This document shows, one piece after another, positions 17,682-26,732 of a stretch of 64,000 nt of DNA (position 1 is its first letter; each line of letters starts with the position of its first letter). The position numbers were made by a program, and so were the translations under genes. Location of the stretch: assembly GCA_030622115.1 (NCBI GenBank), contig JAUXGN010000001.1, forward strand, positions 62,001 to 126,000, in the 5' to 3' direction. Below the pieces are notes generated by a model, which was not told the DNA's origin, ran no database searches, and worked only from the letters and a program-made list of their open reading frames with translations. The stretch is from Candidatus Eiseniibacteriota bacterium (lineage in GTDB: Bacteria > Joyebacterota > Joyebacteria > Joyebacterales > Joyebacteraceae).

Positions 17682-19681
17682 AAGGCCTGGTCGTGCGGAA
17701 CCACCATCTCACTCATCCTGTTCTGGCCATCTTGGTCCTCCTTGCCCTGATGCTCTTCGTCGGCCACGCATGGGCCGACGAAGGAGATCCTCCTCCCGAG
17801 GGTGAGCCTTCGGAGGGAGCGGAGGAGCCTGAAGGACCGGACGTCGATCCGAACGCCCCCGTGGCGGAGAATGAGGGGGGCGAGTTTGAGAACCGGGGCC
17901 CTGGAACAGGTCCACAGGCGCAGCTCCAGGGTACCGGGTTTCATCCCAGCTACAAGCTGACGTACGGGAGAGATCAGGATGTGAGCAAATGGGGTCACGA
18001 TTTCAATCTATCGTATCGGCTCTCTCCCAAGGTCAACTTCGTTGCGTCGTCCGGCATAAACACGCGATCGAACACCGTCCTCAACAAGGAGAACCGCCAG
18101 GAGAACTGGAAGGCGGATCTCAGCGTCGCTGTGACGAATGCCGTCAGCATGGGGGTCAAGTTCAACCGCAGCACCCAGGTGGATGTCCGCAATGAGGGGG
18201 CCGCGAGCGAAGTAAGGAGTTCAAGAGCAAAGGAGACGATGGATTTTACGATGGGCTACGGGAAGACGTTTCTGAGTGGTATCAGGACATCTCTGAACGC
18301 GAGTTCCGGCGTCGAGAAGAACGAATACGCGGACATCAGAAGCCACGGATCGGCCCAGACGGTTGGGCTGACACTCGGCTACGATCCCACGGAGAGCCTG
18401 ACTACCTCGTTTGGCTACTCCGGCGGACACTCACTGCTGGATGCAGTGCAGGGCGGAGATGTGGAGAACCAGAATGAATCATTCGATCACGCGCTCGACG
18501 GGACCATTAAGTATGGATGGGATACGAACACCCTCGAGACAAAGGCAAGGCGGTCGTTCTCAATCATGCAGTATCCCAAGGAAGATGAGACCGAGGAGCG
18601 CGAGCAGGAGAGTCAAGCGCTCGGCGTGAGCAGCGTCTTTGTGCCCATGGAAGGCCTCACGATGAAGTTCGACTACAACTACTCACGGAGCCAAGCCTAC
18701 TATCGGATTGAGACGACGAAGGACAGCGATGTCATCGGGCACTCGGTGAAAGGCAGCGTCGAGTACGCGTTCAGCGAAGCGAAGTTCACGGCCAATCTCG
18801 GATCCGAACGACACGCGAATGAGTATTTCGACTTCCAGACTGGTGACACATACCACGACACCTTCTCCGCGTCGCTCTCCCGCGATTTCGGGGACCGCTT
18901 CAGCGTCGATCTGCGGGGACGCATGAGCCTTCTGTCGCATCAGTACGATGACACGAAGGCCAACGACCAGGACCGCGATTTCTTCGAGCAGGAAGGGACG
19001 TGTGGCCTATCGTACGAGCCGCGAACCAATATCAGCGTGACCCTGAACCTGAGCATCAAGCAGAACGAACTCATCTACATCAGAACGTCGAGGACCGGCG
19101 ACAACAAGACCTCACGAACCTATTCGTTGCAGCCGACACTGCGAATGGACCTGAGTCCCGCAGTAACCCTTACACAGAAGTACACGCTCTCGGCCGATTA
19201 CACGTTTTACACATTCGACCACACATCGAACTTCCTGATTCGCGGGTTGTCTATGGCGACAAACCTTGATTGGGAGCCCATGCCCGGGCTTTCACTCGAC
19301 GTCGCCCACAAGTACACCGGGCAGGACGAGGGAAGCTATGTGGAAGATGAATTCGGCGTCGAGCATTATGACAGAGGCAGCGAGCGGGATGATCACAGGG
19401 TCTCATTGAAGGTGCGATACACGTTCTTCGACCTCATAGACATCGAAGCGAAACAGGGTTTGAACGTCAGACGGAAGTGGATAATCCGCGACGATGTGCG
19501 ACGGCTGTCGTTTGAGAAGTACGACACGAGTCTTACAGGGAAGGCGAGCATTGACTACAAGCTCGAAGACGGCTCGGTCCTCAAGATCTCCGTTGCTCGC
19601 ACACTGAGGGATGCAGCGAACATCACAGAACAACAGGCGGATGTGTGGAATATCTCAGCGACGCTTGACAGGACCTTCTAG
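17678..19681 (+). CDS. Putative outer-membrane beta-barrel protein
   Basis: The 667-residue protein starts at an ATGA overlap with rsmA. A signal peptide (LAILVLLALMLFVGHAWA) is followed by a Pro/Glu/Gly-rich acidic linker at about 30-75. The rest alternates polar and hydrophobic residues in 10-20 residue stretches typical of transmembrane beta strands (YKLTYGRD, FNLSYRLS, ISVTLNLSIKQ), with aromatic belts. The last residue is phenylalanine in SATLDRTF, the classical signal for the BAM machinery. No known family is recognised; it could be a porin or a structural surface protein. Its neighbours are lipoproteins, which fits an envelope role. Confidence 0.75.
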   Translation: MKGLVVRNHHLTHPVLAILVLLALMLFVGHAWADEGDPPPEGEPSEGAEEPEGPDVDPNAPVAENEGGEFENRGPGTGPQAQLQGTGFHPSYKLTYGRDQDVSKWGHDFNLSYRLSPKVNFVASSGINTRSNTVLNKENRQENWKADLSVAVTNAVSMGVKFNRSTQVDVRNEGAASEVRSSRAKETMDFTMGYGKTFLSGIRTSLNASSGVEKNEYADIRSHGSAQTVGLTLGYDPTESLTTSFGYSGGHSLLDAVQGGDVENQNESFDHALDGTIKYGWDTNTLETKARRSFSIMQYPKEDETEEREQESQALGVSSVFVPMEGLTMKFDYNYSRSQAYYRIETTKDSDVIGHSVKGSVEYAFSEAKFTANLGSERHANEYFDFQTGDTYHDTFSASLSRDFGDRFSVDLRGRMSLLSHQYDDTKANDQDRDFFEQEGTCGLSYEPRTNISVTLNLSIKQNELIYIRTSRTGDNKTSRTYSLQPTLRMDLSPAVTLTQKYTLSADYTFYTFDHTSNFLIRGLSMATNLDWEPMPGLSLDVAHKYTGQDEGSYVEDEFGVEHYDRGSERDDHRVSLKVRYTFFDLIDIEAKQGLNVRRKWIIRDDVRRLSFEKYDTSLTGKASIDYKLEDGSVLKISVARTLRDAANITEQQADVWNISATLDRTF

Positions 19682-19746
19682 GCCTTGCTTGAGGCAAGCG
19701 ATCGCTGACCGACGGCGGCATCTGGGAACAACCGGGAGAGCGACGG

Positions 19747-20358
19747 ATGAAAGACAGATTGTCGGTGACAAGTATCACCCTTCTGGCGTTCGCGGTTGCG
19801 CTGATGCTTGGGTTGAGCGGGTGTCTGTTCTCGCCCAGGACCCCCGACGGTCCCCCGGATGAGAACGAAATTCCGTGGGAGACGCCTGTGACAACAACGA
19901 TCGTGCTGACGAATCTCAAGGCTGCGCTTGTGGGCGAAGGCACTGCCAACTACATGGACTGCTTCTCAGACGACTTCTGTTTCCATGTCGATCCGCAGGA
20001 CTCCCTCGATGCAGGTCAGGAAGGGGAGGCCCGCTATGCGAACTGGGTGGCTACCGATGAGGAGCAGGCGGTCACAGGCGTCTTCGCAGCGGCATCCGAG
20101 ATCTCAATTTCCTTCACCGCATTCGAAGCGCCCGATGAGTCACAGGATGAGACCTTTCGCAAGGACGACTATGTCCTGACCATCGACTGGGCGTCCGGGC
20201 AGCACGTGAACGAGCAGATAACCTACAAAGGTCGGGCGACCTTGCATATGCGCAAGACCGGGTCGCGCTGGGCCATATTCGAGTGGGTCGACCGCCGCAC
20301 CGAGAATCCGGACGATTTCGAGACGTGGGGTGTCGTGCGCGGCGACCACAGGAACTAA
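19747..20358 (+). CDS. Lipoprotein with NTF2-like domain and WG-type C-terminal motif
   Basis: The 203-residue product has a lipoprotein signal ending GLSGC. After a Pro/Asp-rich linker, residues 55-190 look like an NTF2-type alpha+beta fold (LTNLKAALVGEGTANYMDCF; GRATLHMRKTGSRWAIFEW). It is clearly related to the next gene: both have linker, ENVIHNL/TTIVLTNL helix, DCxxDxFxF segment and a late W-x-I/F-x-x-W. It ends in WGVVRGDHRN, part of a motif shared by four exported proteins in this window. Function unknown; an envelope lipoprotein is as far as the sequence goes. Confidence 0.75.
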   Translation: MKDRLSVTSITLLAFAVALMLGLSGCLFSPRTPDGPPDENEIPWETPVTTTIVLTNLKAALVGEGTANYMDCFSDDFCFHVDPQDSLDAGQEGEARYANWVATDEEQAVTGVFAAASEISISFTAFEAPDESQDETFRKDDYVLTIDWASGQHVNEQITYKGRATLHMRKTGSRWAIFEWVDRRTENPDDFETWGVVRGDHRN

Positions 20359-20515
20359 GAGTCTATCTCGCCTCGAATACACGACCTTGACAATCGTCAG
20401 ATCATCTGAAACAGGGAAAAAGCACACACAGGCACGGGGTTTGCAGTCATCTACTATTGCACGCCCTTGTGCACAATTAGTGATCTCTGATACGGTTACA
20501 GAGTGACGGGCGGCC

Positions 20516-20544
20516 TTGACTTGTGAGCTTGAAACTGGTATATT
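20516..20544 (+). promoter_or_regulatory. Sigma70-like promoter for the second NTF2-like lipoprotein
   Basis: TTGACT at 20516-20521 and TATATT at 20539-20544 are separated by 17 bases in an AT-richer gap. The predicted start point is near 20551, about 30 bases before the gene. Confidence 0.8.
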
Positions 20545-20583
20545 CTAGGTGTGAGTGAGGGTACAGGGAAGGAGAAGAACATC

Positions 20584-21246
20584 ATGAAACGGGTAATGCC
20601 GAGGCGATTGGCCGTAGTCGTCATCATAGCTGCGGTTTTCGTTATGCCGCTTAGTGGGTGCTGGAACCCCTTTGCGCCCCCGAATGGCGACAACCCTGAT
20701 CCTCCCGACGAGGGTTTCCGCGAGAGAACGAGTCCCGAGAACGTCATCCACAATCTCATCCGGGCGCATACGGAGATGGAAGCCGAGTGGTATCTCGACT
20801 GCCTCGCGGATTCGTTCGAGTTCTGGTTGTATCCTGACGACGTTCACAACGACCCGACACTCCCATGGTCCTGGGACAAGGCCGAGGAGACAGAGGTCGC
20901 TCACGGCATGTTCGATGAGGGTACGAACATCGACTACATCACCCTGACGTTGACTCAGTATGGTGATGAGAGTGAGATTCCGGCCCAAGACCCGGCCGAC
21001 CCGTCCAGCTGGCAGTACGAGCACGTCACGGACCTGCGGGTCTTCATAGGCGATCTGCAGCTGTGGGCGAACGCCGGTGCGCGCTTCCTGTTTTCGGTTG
21101 ACCCCAATGAGACGGCGACCAACGGCGCTGATCTTTGGGAGATCGCGAAGTGGGAGGACATTGTCTTTAGTGGGCGGCTTCCCCACGATGGAGAGGGTGG
21201 CGAGGAGATTTCCATCGGGGTCCTGAAGGCGCGCTACCGCAAGTAG
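20584..21246 (+). CDS. Second NTF2-like lipoprotein with WG-type C-terminal motif
   Basis: A paralogue of the preceding lipoprotein, 220 residues from the ATG at 20584. The track start at 20551 coincides with the predicted transcription start and puts a charged stretch before the signal, so I reject it. Lipobox is PLSGC, followed by a Pro-rich linker (NPFAPPNGDNPDPPDE). The NTF2-like domain covers about 55-205 (ENVIHNLIRAHTEMEAEWYL; ADLWEIAKWEDI). It ends IGVLKARYRK, a relaxed version of the WGxIKxxYR motif. It has its own promoter and terminator, so it is a single-gene transcript. Function unknown. Confidence 0.75.
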   Translation: MKRVMPRRLAVVVIIAAVFVMPLSGCWNPFAPPNGDNPDPPDEGFRERTSPENVIHNLIRAHTEMEAEWYLDCLADSFEFWLYPDDVHNDPTLPWSWDKAEETEVAHGMFDEGTNIDYITLTLTQYGDESEIPAQDPADPSSWQYEHVTDLRVFIGDLQLWANAGARFLFSVDPNETATNGADLWEIAKWEDIVFSGRLPHDGEGGEEISIGVLKARYRK

Positions 21247-21277
21247 GAACCTAGGTCTATACTGAACTGAAATCCGG

Positions 21278-21304
21278 AAGGGGGCGGGAGACCGCCCCCT
21301 TTTT
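21278..21304 (+). terminator. Strong rho-independent terminator
   Basis: GGGGGCGG at 21280-21287 pairs with CCGCCCCC at 21292-21299 around a GAGA loop, followed by TTTTT. Flanking AA/TT extend the stem by two pairs. Confidence 0.95.
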
Positions 21305-21434
21305 CTGTGTCATGTTGACTGGCGGGGCGTCTCCTCATAGAATCCACACTTGGGCAGATGAATGGCCCTCTGATTCCATGTGCCGGGGCAGCAGGCAGGG
21401 CACGCTGCATTTCCCTCCAACGAGGTTCGAGAGC

Positions 21435-22643
21435 TTGGCCAAGCAATCCAAGAAGGCGAAACGCGAGCAGAGAGCGCGGGCCATGTCACGCGTCCGTCTG
21501 TGGCTTCTGGTCATCGCGATGGGGATCATTGCTCTCTTTGTTGTCGCGGAGCTCCGGTCGAGCGGCAGGCTTGCTCAGTTCACATCGCGGATCTTCGATG
21601 GCGGAGATACTTCACGCCGCGCGGAGCGCATGAATGATGCGATAGACGGGGCTTTGGTCGTTCTCGGAATAGAGCGAGTGGAGAGCGTGCGGGAGGAACT
21701 GGACGAGGGCGGAGTGAAGCGAATCACCTGGGAGAAGAGCGGCCGCATTCCGATGGGAGAGAAGCTGTATCGCTGCAACCTCGAGATCACGAATGCAGTG
21801 CGCTCGGCGGGGGGAGAGATACTCCGGGTGCGCGAGAGTGACCCCGACTGGCGAGAACTTCGAACGCTCGACATGCGGTTCGGGATCAACGGTGTTGAGA
21901 CGCATCACCTGGTTCTGAGGGAGCCGGCCCCAGGGGCCAAGGCGCCCCGACAGCCGACAGCCGAAGACGGCCCCATGATCGCCATCGTGATCGATGATTT
22001 CGGCCACAATATGTCCGCGATGACGCGGGCGTTTCTGGCACTCGATGACCCCGTGACGATAGCGGTTCTTCCACACACACCTCACGCCCCGGCCGTGGCC
22101 GAGGCTGCGCATGAGGCGGGGAAGGAAGTGCTTGTTCATCTTCCCATGGAGCCCAAGGGCTACCCCGATGTTGATCCCGGCGACGGCGCCCTCCTGCTCT
22201 CGCAGTCGGCGTCCGAAATGGGAGAGATGGTTCGAGAGTGCATCTCCGATATTCCTCATGCCACAGGAGCCAACAATCACATGGGCTCCAGACTTACAGA
22301 GGACACTTCGGCGATGAGAAGCGTCATGTACGTTCTCAAGGAGCGGGGGTTCTTCTTTGTCGACAGCATGACAACCCCCCTCTCGGTGGCTCGAGCCGAG
22401 GCATCGCGTGCCGGAGTTCCTACGGCGCGCAGCAGCATGTTCCTTGATAGCACACTGGATGAGACGGGACGCAGAGACGTTGAAGGCAAGCTCAAGGCCC
22501 TTGAGGAACTCGCGAGAAGAAAGGGCGTTGCGATAGGCATCTGCCACCCCAGGCAAGAGACTTTGAACGCTCTGAAACGGATGCTCCCCGGGATGAGGGA
22601 GCGGGGATGCCGAATCGTGCCGGTCTCCAGAATCGTGCAATAG
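21435..22643 (+). CDS. Divergent polysaccharide deacetylase (YibQ family)
   Basis: Residues from about 180 onward match the divergent polysaccharide deacetylase family: IAIVIDDFGHN (the usual double Asp), TIAVLPHTPHA, EVLVHLPMEPK, GANNHMGSRLTED, FFVDSMTT and GICHPRQETL. Family members are envelope proteins with the deacetylase fold; their substrate is not settled. One N-terminal membrane helix (LWLLVIAMGIIALFVVAEL) after a very basic segment suggests a periplasmic enzyme anchored in the inner membrane. The start is uncertain: TTG 21435 gives MAKQSKKAKREQRARAMS with a plausible ribosome site, ATG 21483 is the alternative, and 21312 sits on the terminator side and is unlikely. Confidence 0.85.
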   Translation: MAKQSKKAKREQRARAMSRVRLWLLVIAMGIIALFVVAELRSSGRLAQFTSRIFDGGDTSRRAERMNDAIDGALVVLGIERVESVREELDEGGVKRITWEKSGRIPMGEKLYRCNLEITNAVRSAGGEILRVRESDPDWRELRTLDMRFGINGVETHHLVLREPAPGAKAPRQPTAEDGPMIAIVIDDFGHNMSAMTRAFLALDDPVTIAVLPHTPHAPAVAEAAHEAGKEVLVHLPMEPKGYPDVDPGDGALLLSQSASEMGEMVRECISDIPHATGANNHMGSRLTEDTSAMRSVMYVLKERGFFFVDSMTTPLSVARAEASRAGVPTARSSMFLDSTLDETGRRDVEGKLKALEELARRKGVAIGICHPRQETLNALKRMLPGMRERGCRIVPVSRIVQ

Positions 22644-22696
22644 CCGGGCGCGTGCTTTTGCCCGGCCGCACCGCATGCTAATGAGGAGGAGTATCC

Positions 22697-23413
22697 ATGA
22701 GGTTGTCCGTCAATGTCGACCACGTTGCCACCATCAGGCAGGCACGCATGGCCAGTGAGCCCGATCCTGTGTGGGCGGCTGTAGAGGCGGAACTCGCCGG
22801 GGCCTGTGGGATCACGATCCATCTGAGGGGAGACCGGAGACACATTCAGGACCGCGACCTCAGGCTTATGAAGGAGACCGTCGCGGGCGTTCTGAATCTC
22901 GAGATGAGCACATCCGACGAGATGCTCGACATTGCGCGGGATGTGCGGCCCCAGATGTGTACGCTGGTTCCTGAGGGTGAAGGTGAGCTGACCACCCAAG
23001 GCGGGCTCGATATCATCTCGGAGGAGGAGAGTGTGCGCAAGGCCGTCTCCGTGCTCAAGGAGTCGGGAATCACGGTGAGTATTTTCATCGATCCGGATGT
23101 GGTCCAGGTTGGGCGTGCAAAGGCCGTTGGCGCTGACATCGTGGAGCTTCACACCGGCATCTACGCTGAGATCGGCGACCCGGATGAGATAGAGCGTGAG
23201 CTCGAGAAGGTGCGAGTCGCGGCGATAGCGGCTCAGGAGATGGGCCTGAGAGCCCACGGCGGGCACGGGCTCACCTATCTGAATATCAGCCGCATAGCGG
23301 CCATACGGGAGATCGACGAGCTGAGTATCGGTCACAGCGTCGTTTCCAGGGCGGTTCTGGTCGGAATGGGTGAGGCCGTGGCTGAGATGATCTCTCTCAT
23401 GGCAGGGGCCTGA
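22697..23413 (+). CDS. pdxJ: Pyridoxine 5'-phosphate synthase PdxJ
   Basis: PdxJ condenses 1-deoxyxylulose 5-phosphate with 3-amino-1-hydroxyacetone phosphate (made via PdxA) to form pyridoxine 5'-phosphate. The 238-residue TIM barrel shows LSVNVDHVATIRQAR at the N-terminus, ITIHLRGDRRHIQDRD, the catalytic glutamate region NLEMSTSDEM, CTLVPE, VSIFIDPD, VELHTGIYAE, AHGGHGL and the phosphate-binding SIGHSVVSRAVLVGM. Start has GAGGAGGAG upstream. A hairpin with a T-run follows, so it likely ends a transcript shared with the deacetylase gene 53 bases upstream. Confidence 0.97.
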   Translation: MRLSVNVDHVATIRQARMASEPDPVWAAVEAELAGACGITIHLRGDRRHIQDRDLRLMKETVAGVLNLEMSTSDEMLDIARDVRPQMCTLVPEGEGELTTQGGLDIISEEESVRKAVSVLKESGITVSIFIDPDVVQVGRAKAVGADIVELHTGIYAEIGDPDEIERELEKVRVAAIAAQEMGLRAHGGHGLTYLNISRIAAIREIDELSIGHSVVSRAVLVGMGEAVAEMISLMAGA

Positions 23414-23449
23414 CTCAAGTTCCTGCTTGGGGGCTTGAGGGATCATTTT
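23414..23449 (+). terminator. Probable rho-independent terminator after pdxJ
   Basis: CTCAAGTTCC pairs with GGGGCTTGAG (ten pairs, two of them G-U) around TGCTTG, and a TTTTT run follows a few bases later. It starts right after the pdxJ stop. Confidence 0.65.
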
Positions 23450-23452
23450 TCA

Positions 23453-23481
23453 TTGCCATCGCCCGCATCTCAAGCTATGAT
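23453..23481 (+). promoter_or_regulatory. Sigma70-like promoter for secD-secF
   Basis: TTGCCA at 23453-23458 and TATGAT at 23476-23481 are exactly 17 bases apart, just after the pdxJ terminator and about 75 bases before secD. Confidence 0.8.
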
Positions 23482-23556
23482 ACAGAGTTATGTTTTGAAC
23501 TCGGGAACCACGTACCGCGTCTGGAACCGGAGGGGACGCGTCCGCGGAGGTAGTAG

Positions 23557-25203
23557 ATGACGTCGAACATGCGATGGAAGGTCATCCTGGTCCTGCTCGT
23601 TCTTGTTCTGGCGGCGTGGCGGTCATCGTACACGTTCCGCTTCCTGTCCATGAACGAGACTGAGAAGGAACAGATGGCGGCGGAGCAGCTCGAGGACCTC
23701 AAGGCGAATTCCCTCAGTTTGGGTCTCGACCTTCAGGGTGGAATGCACATTGTGCTAGAGGTGGACAAGGAGGGGCTTCCGGCGGATGAGGCGGTGGACG
23801 CGATGGAGCGCGCCGTTGAGGTTATCACGAACCGGATCGATCAGTTTGGTGTGGCTGAGCCATCCATTCAGATCGAGGGAGAGAACAGGATAATCGTTCA
23901 GTTGCCCGGCTTGAAGGATGAGCAGAGGGCGAAGCGGCTTATCGGGCGGACGGCCTTGCTTGAGTTTATTGCGGTTGCACCACCGGCCGAGACCGATATC
24001 GTCCTCCGATCGATCGACCGCGCGTTGATCGATACGCTCACGGCAAGTGGCGAGTTGTCGTTGGAGTCAGAGACAGGGCTTCCGCTGACCGAGGCGGAGC
24101 AGCTCGCAAAGGAGCACCCCTTCTCGATCCGCGCTCGCTACCTGCAGCAGCTTCCATTCTTTCTTGAGCGGGATGTGGAGTGGGCCCAAGAGCAGCTTGA
24201 GAGGATCGATCTCGACAACGTGTTGCCGGCCAATCCGACCGATCTGAGCGTGCCCCGCTACAGGATCGCCTGGGGGCAGGAGGCGCGGCAGTTCGGCACC
24301 GAGGAGAGATACCGGGCATTCTATGTTCTGGAGCGAGAGGCCATGCTAACGGGGTCGGCGATAGTCTCGGCAGACGTACGGCCGGGACTGGACCAGGAAA
24401 ACCCGAATGCGCCCGGGGTATCGATGAGGCTGTCGAGGGCCGGTGGGCGGACGTTTGCCAAGCATACGGGCTCGCACATCGGTGAGTATCTGGCGGTGGT
24501 TCTGGACGGTTCGGTGTACAAGGCTCCGGTCATCAAGTCCCGGATACCTGCCGGTACACCCACATCGATCACGGGCGGCTTCACGGACGAGGAGGCGAAG
24601 GATCTCGCGATCGTCCTGCGTGCGGGCAAGTTGCCGGCGCCCATGACCGTGATCGAGGAACGTACGGTCGGTCCATCACTCGGTAGAGACTCGATCACGC
24701 TTGGTCTCCGTGCAATGGTGATCGGTTTCATTCTCGTCGTCATATTCATGCTCGTTTACTACAAGGCGTCCGGCGGTATCGCCGTGGCTGCTCTTGTGGC
24801 CAACTTACTGATCGTCATCGGGATCATGGCAACGTTGCCTGTGAATCCGCGCCCGGCGCTTACGCTTCCAGGGCTCGCCGGTCTCATTCTCACGATCGGA
24901 ATGGCGGTCGACGCGAACGTGCTCATCTTTGAGCGCATTCGGGAAGAGCTGAGGAATCAGAAGACCGTCCGCGCAGCGATTCGTGACGGCTACGAGCGAG
25001 CGTTCATGACCATCATGGATGCCAATGTGACAACCCTGATCGCGGCGGCCGTGCTGCTTCGTTTTGGCAGCGGACCGGTCAAGGGGTTTGGGGTGACGCT
25101 CTCACTCGGGATCCTCGCGAGCATGTTCACCGCTATCGTGGCAACGAGGGTGGTGTTTGATCTCATCACTGTGAAGTGGAACATCAAGAAGCTGAGCATC
25201 TAG
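23557..25203 (+). CDS. secD: Protein translocase subunit SecD
   Basis: SecD pairs with SecF to use the proton gradient for late steps of Sec export. The 548-residue product has the first helix near 7-25, the DLQGGMHIVLEVD motif (LGLDLQGG), the periplasmic P1 domain with NRIDQFGVAEPSIQIEG, and five C-terminal membrane helices. In those lie FTDEEAKDLAIVLRAGKLPAP, AGLILTIGMAVDANVLIFERIRE and NVTTLIAAAVL. It has GGAGG just upstream of the ATG. secF follows after 48 bases. SecD and SecF are separate genes here, as in Gram-negative bacteria. Confidence 0.97.
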   Translation: MTSNMRWKVILVLLVLVLAAWRSSYTFRFLSMNETEKEQMAAEQLEDLKANSLSLGLDLQGGMHIVLEVDKEGLPADEAVDAMERAVEVITNRIDQFGVAEPSIQIEGENRIIVQLPGLKDEQRAKRLIGRTALLEFIAVAPPAETDIVLRSIDRALIDTLTASGELSLESETGLPLTEAEQLAKEHPFSIRARYLQQLPFFLERDVEWAQEQLERIDLDNVLPANPTDLSVPRYRIAWGQEARQFGTEERYRAFYVLEREAMLTGSAIVSADVRPGLDQENPNAPGVSMRLSRAGGRTFAKHTGSHIGEYLAVVLDGSVYKAPVIKSRIPAGTPTSITGGFTDEEAKDLAIVLRAGKLPAPMTVIEERTVGPSLGRDSITLGLRAMVIGFILVVIFMLVYYKASGGIAVAALVANLLIVIGIMATLPVNPRPALTLPGLAGLILTIGMAVDANVLIFERIREELRNQKTVRAAIRDGYERAFMTIMDANVTTLIAAAVLLRFGSGPVKGFGVTLSLGILASMFTAIVATRVVFDLITVKWNIKKLSI

Positions 25204-25251
25204 CGACCCCCTGGAGCGGGTGAGGATAGCTCCGACACTGGAGGACACAAT

Positions 25252-26160
25252 ATGGAGTTTCTTGTCGGCACCAAATTCAACTTCCTCGGGCACCGCAGAG
25301 CTGCGTTTATTTTGTCAGCAGCGCTCATCCTCATCGGTGTCGTGTCGATAGTTGTTCAGGGTGGGCTGAAGCTGGGCATCGATTTCGCAGGCGGCGTTCT
25401 TCTGCAGGTGAGATTCGAGAACCCAGTGTCGGCGGAGGATATTCGTTCAACGCTCGACGCGATCGGTGTTGAGGAGGCCGAGATACAGCACTTCGGAGGT
25501 AATCGTGAGGCCATCATCCGGATGTCGGCCGAGTGGGCGGAGGAGCACGACGCGGCGGGAGAGGTCCTGACGGCGCTCGATGAGCGCATGCCCGACAACC
25601 CCGCTGAGTTCATGCGCGAGGAGCTGGTCGGGCCGAAGGTCGGGCAGGAGCTTCGCGGCAAGGCCGCCATGGCGATTCTCTATGCCCTCATTGGTATTCT
25701 TATCTACATCTCGATCAGGTTTGAGTTCAAGTTCGCAGTCGGTGCGGTCGCTGCGCTCGTTCACGATGTGGCGATCACACTCGGCTTCTTCTCGCTCAGT
25801 GGTCGCGGGTTGACGCTACCGGTCATTGCGGCACTTCTGACGATCGTCGGCTATTCGCTGAACGACACGATCGTCATCTACGACAGGATCCGCGAAGACA
25901 GAAGGAAGCTCTACGGAAAGAGCTTCGTGGATATCGTCAATATCAGTCTCAACGAGTCACTGAGCCGGACCGTTGTCACGTCAGTGACGACACTCCTTGT
26001 TGTCCTGTGCCTGTTCATCTTTGGTGGAGAGGTCATTAAGGACTTCGCATTCGCGCTCACGATCGGCATTATTGTCGGCACCTACTCATCGATCTATGTA
26101 GCCAGCCCGCTGGTCGTAGAGTGGCAGATAGCCGCGGAGGCCCGGAAGCACAGGAAGTAG
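25252..26160 (+). CDS. secF: Protein translocase subunit SecF
   Basis: The 302-residue partner of SecD has six predicted membrane helices. Visible motifs: LKLGIDFAGGVLLQVRF, GVEEAEIQHFG, GPKVGQELRGKAAMAILYAL, VGYSLNDTIVIYDRIRED and NESLSRTVVTSVTTLLVVLCLFIFGG. The gene has TGGAGGAC upstream of its ATG and ends just before a strong terminator, closing a two-gene operon. Confidence 0.97.
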   Translation: MEFLVGTKFNFLGHRRAAFILSAALILIGVVSIVVQGGLKLGIDFAGGVLLQVRFENPVSAEDIRSTLDAIGVEEAEIQHFGGNREAIIRMSAEWAEEHDAAGEVLTALDERMPDNPAEFMREELVGPKVGQELRGKAAMAILYALIGILIYISIRFEFKFAVGAVAALVHDVAITLGFFSLSGRGLTLPVIAALLTIVGYSLNDTIVIYDRIREDRRKLYGKSFVDIVNISLNESLSRTVVTSVTTLLVVLCLFIFGGEVIKDFAFALTIGIIVGTYSSIYVASPLVVEWQIAAEARKHRK

Positions 26161-26193
26161 ATCGTGGCGAGACGTTCACGAGAAGCACACCTT

Positions 26194-26224
26194 GGCGGCG
26201 CTCTTCGGGGCGCCGCCGTTTCTT
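26194..26224 (+). terminator. Rho-independent terminator after secF
   Basis: GGCGGCGC at 26194-26201 pairs perfectly with GCGCCGCC at 26210-26217, then GTTTCTT. It lies 33 bases after the secF stop. The next 130 bases (to 26352) show no gene or clear signal. Confidence 0.85.
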
Positions 26225-26352
26225 CGTGCGCCAGGGGTGATGCGTATCGCTGGGGATGGCGCTGTCAGTCGGCGACTTGAGGAGGGATTGGGGTGTCGGC
26301 GGCAGGGGGTGAAGATCCCCTAGGATATCAGTGGTAGCGCATCCTCCCGATC

Positions 26353-26673
26353 ATGCTTGACTTCACTGGGCATACGGGTACGTATGAGACCGGGATCACC
26401 GGTGCCTACCCAGCAGGCTCGACTTTCTCCTGGTGGGGCGACTACCTCCTCACCGGAGACTCGTCGCTCGTTCGCCTGGATGTGACCGAGATGGTGGCGA
26501 TCTGGGCGGATGATGCGACAGCCAACCGTGGGTTCGTGTTGGCTCCATCGGCTGGCGAGGAAGGCAGTGTGCTGCCGGAGTTCGCCGGTGGCCTGCGGGC
26601 AGGCGTTGCCACACTGACTATCTGGTACACGCCGAGGGCGACGGAAGTCGAGCACGATGATGGCGATCGGTAG
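26353..26673 (+). pseudogene. Remnant of a DNRLRE-domain surface protein
   Basis: The open frame (stop at 26335 upstream) encodes about 106 residues that look like the end of a DNRLRE domain: LVRLDVTEMVAIWADDATAN followed by RGFVLAPS and a final LTIWYTPRA strand. DNRLRE domains are about 160 residues, carried on secreted proteins with a signal peptide. Here the first third and any signal peptide are missing, and there is no convincing ribosome site. The simplest reading is a decayed gene. It lies between the secF terminator and a VCBS-repeat protein gene, so a lost surface-protein gene once stood here. It could still be translated from the ATG at 26353, but an orphan half-domain is unlikely to fold. 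Confidence 0.55.
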
Positions 26674-26732
26674 AGCGGCGTCGCACAGAGGCGATGCTCT
26701 TGTCCCGACCCTTCAGAGTGGAAGGGGATGAT

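Noticed and set aside
20397-20409. Palindrome TCAGATCATCTGA as an operator
   Set aside because: Only 6-bp arms, and more than 100 bases upstream of the promoter at 20516; could be chance.
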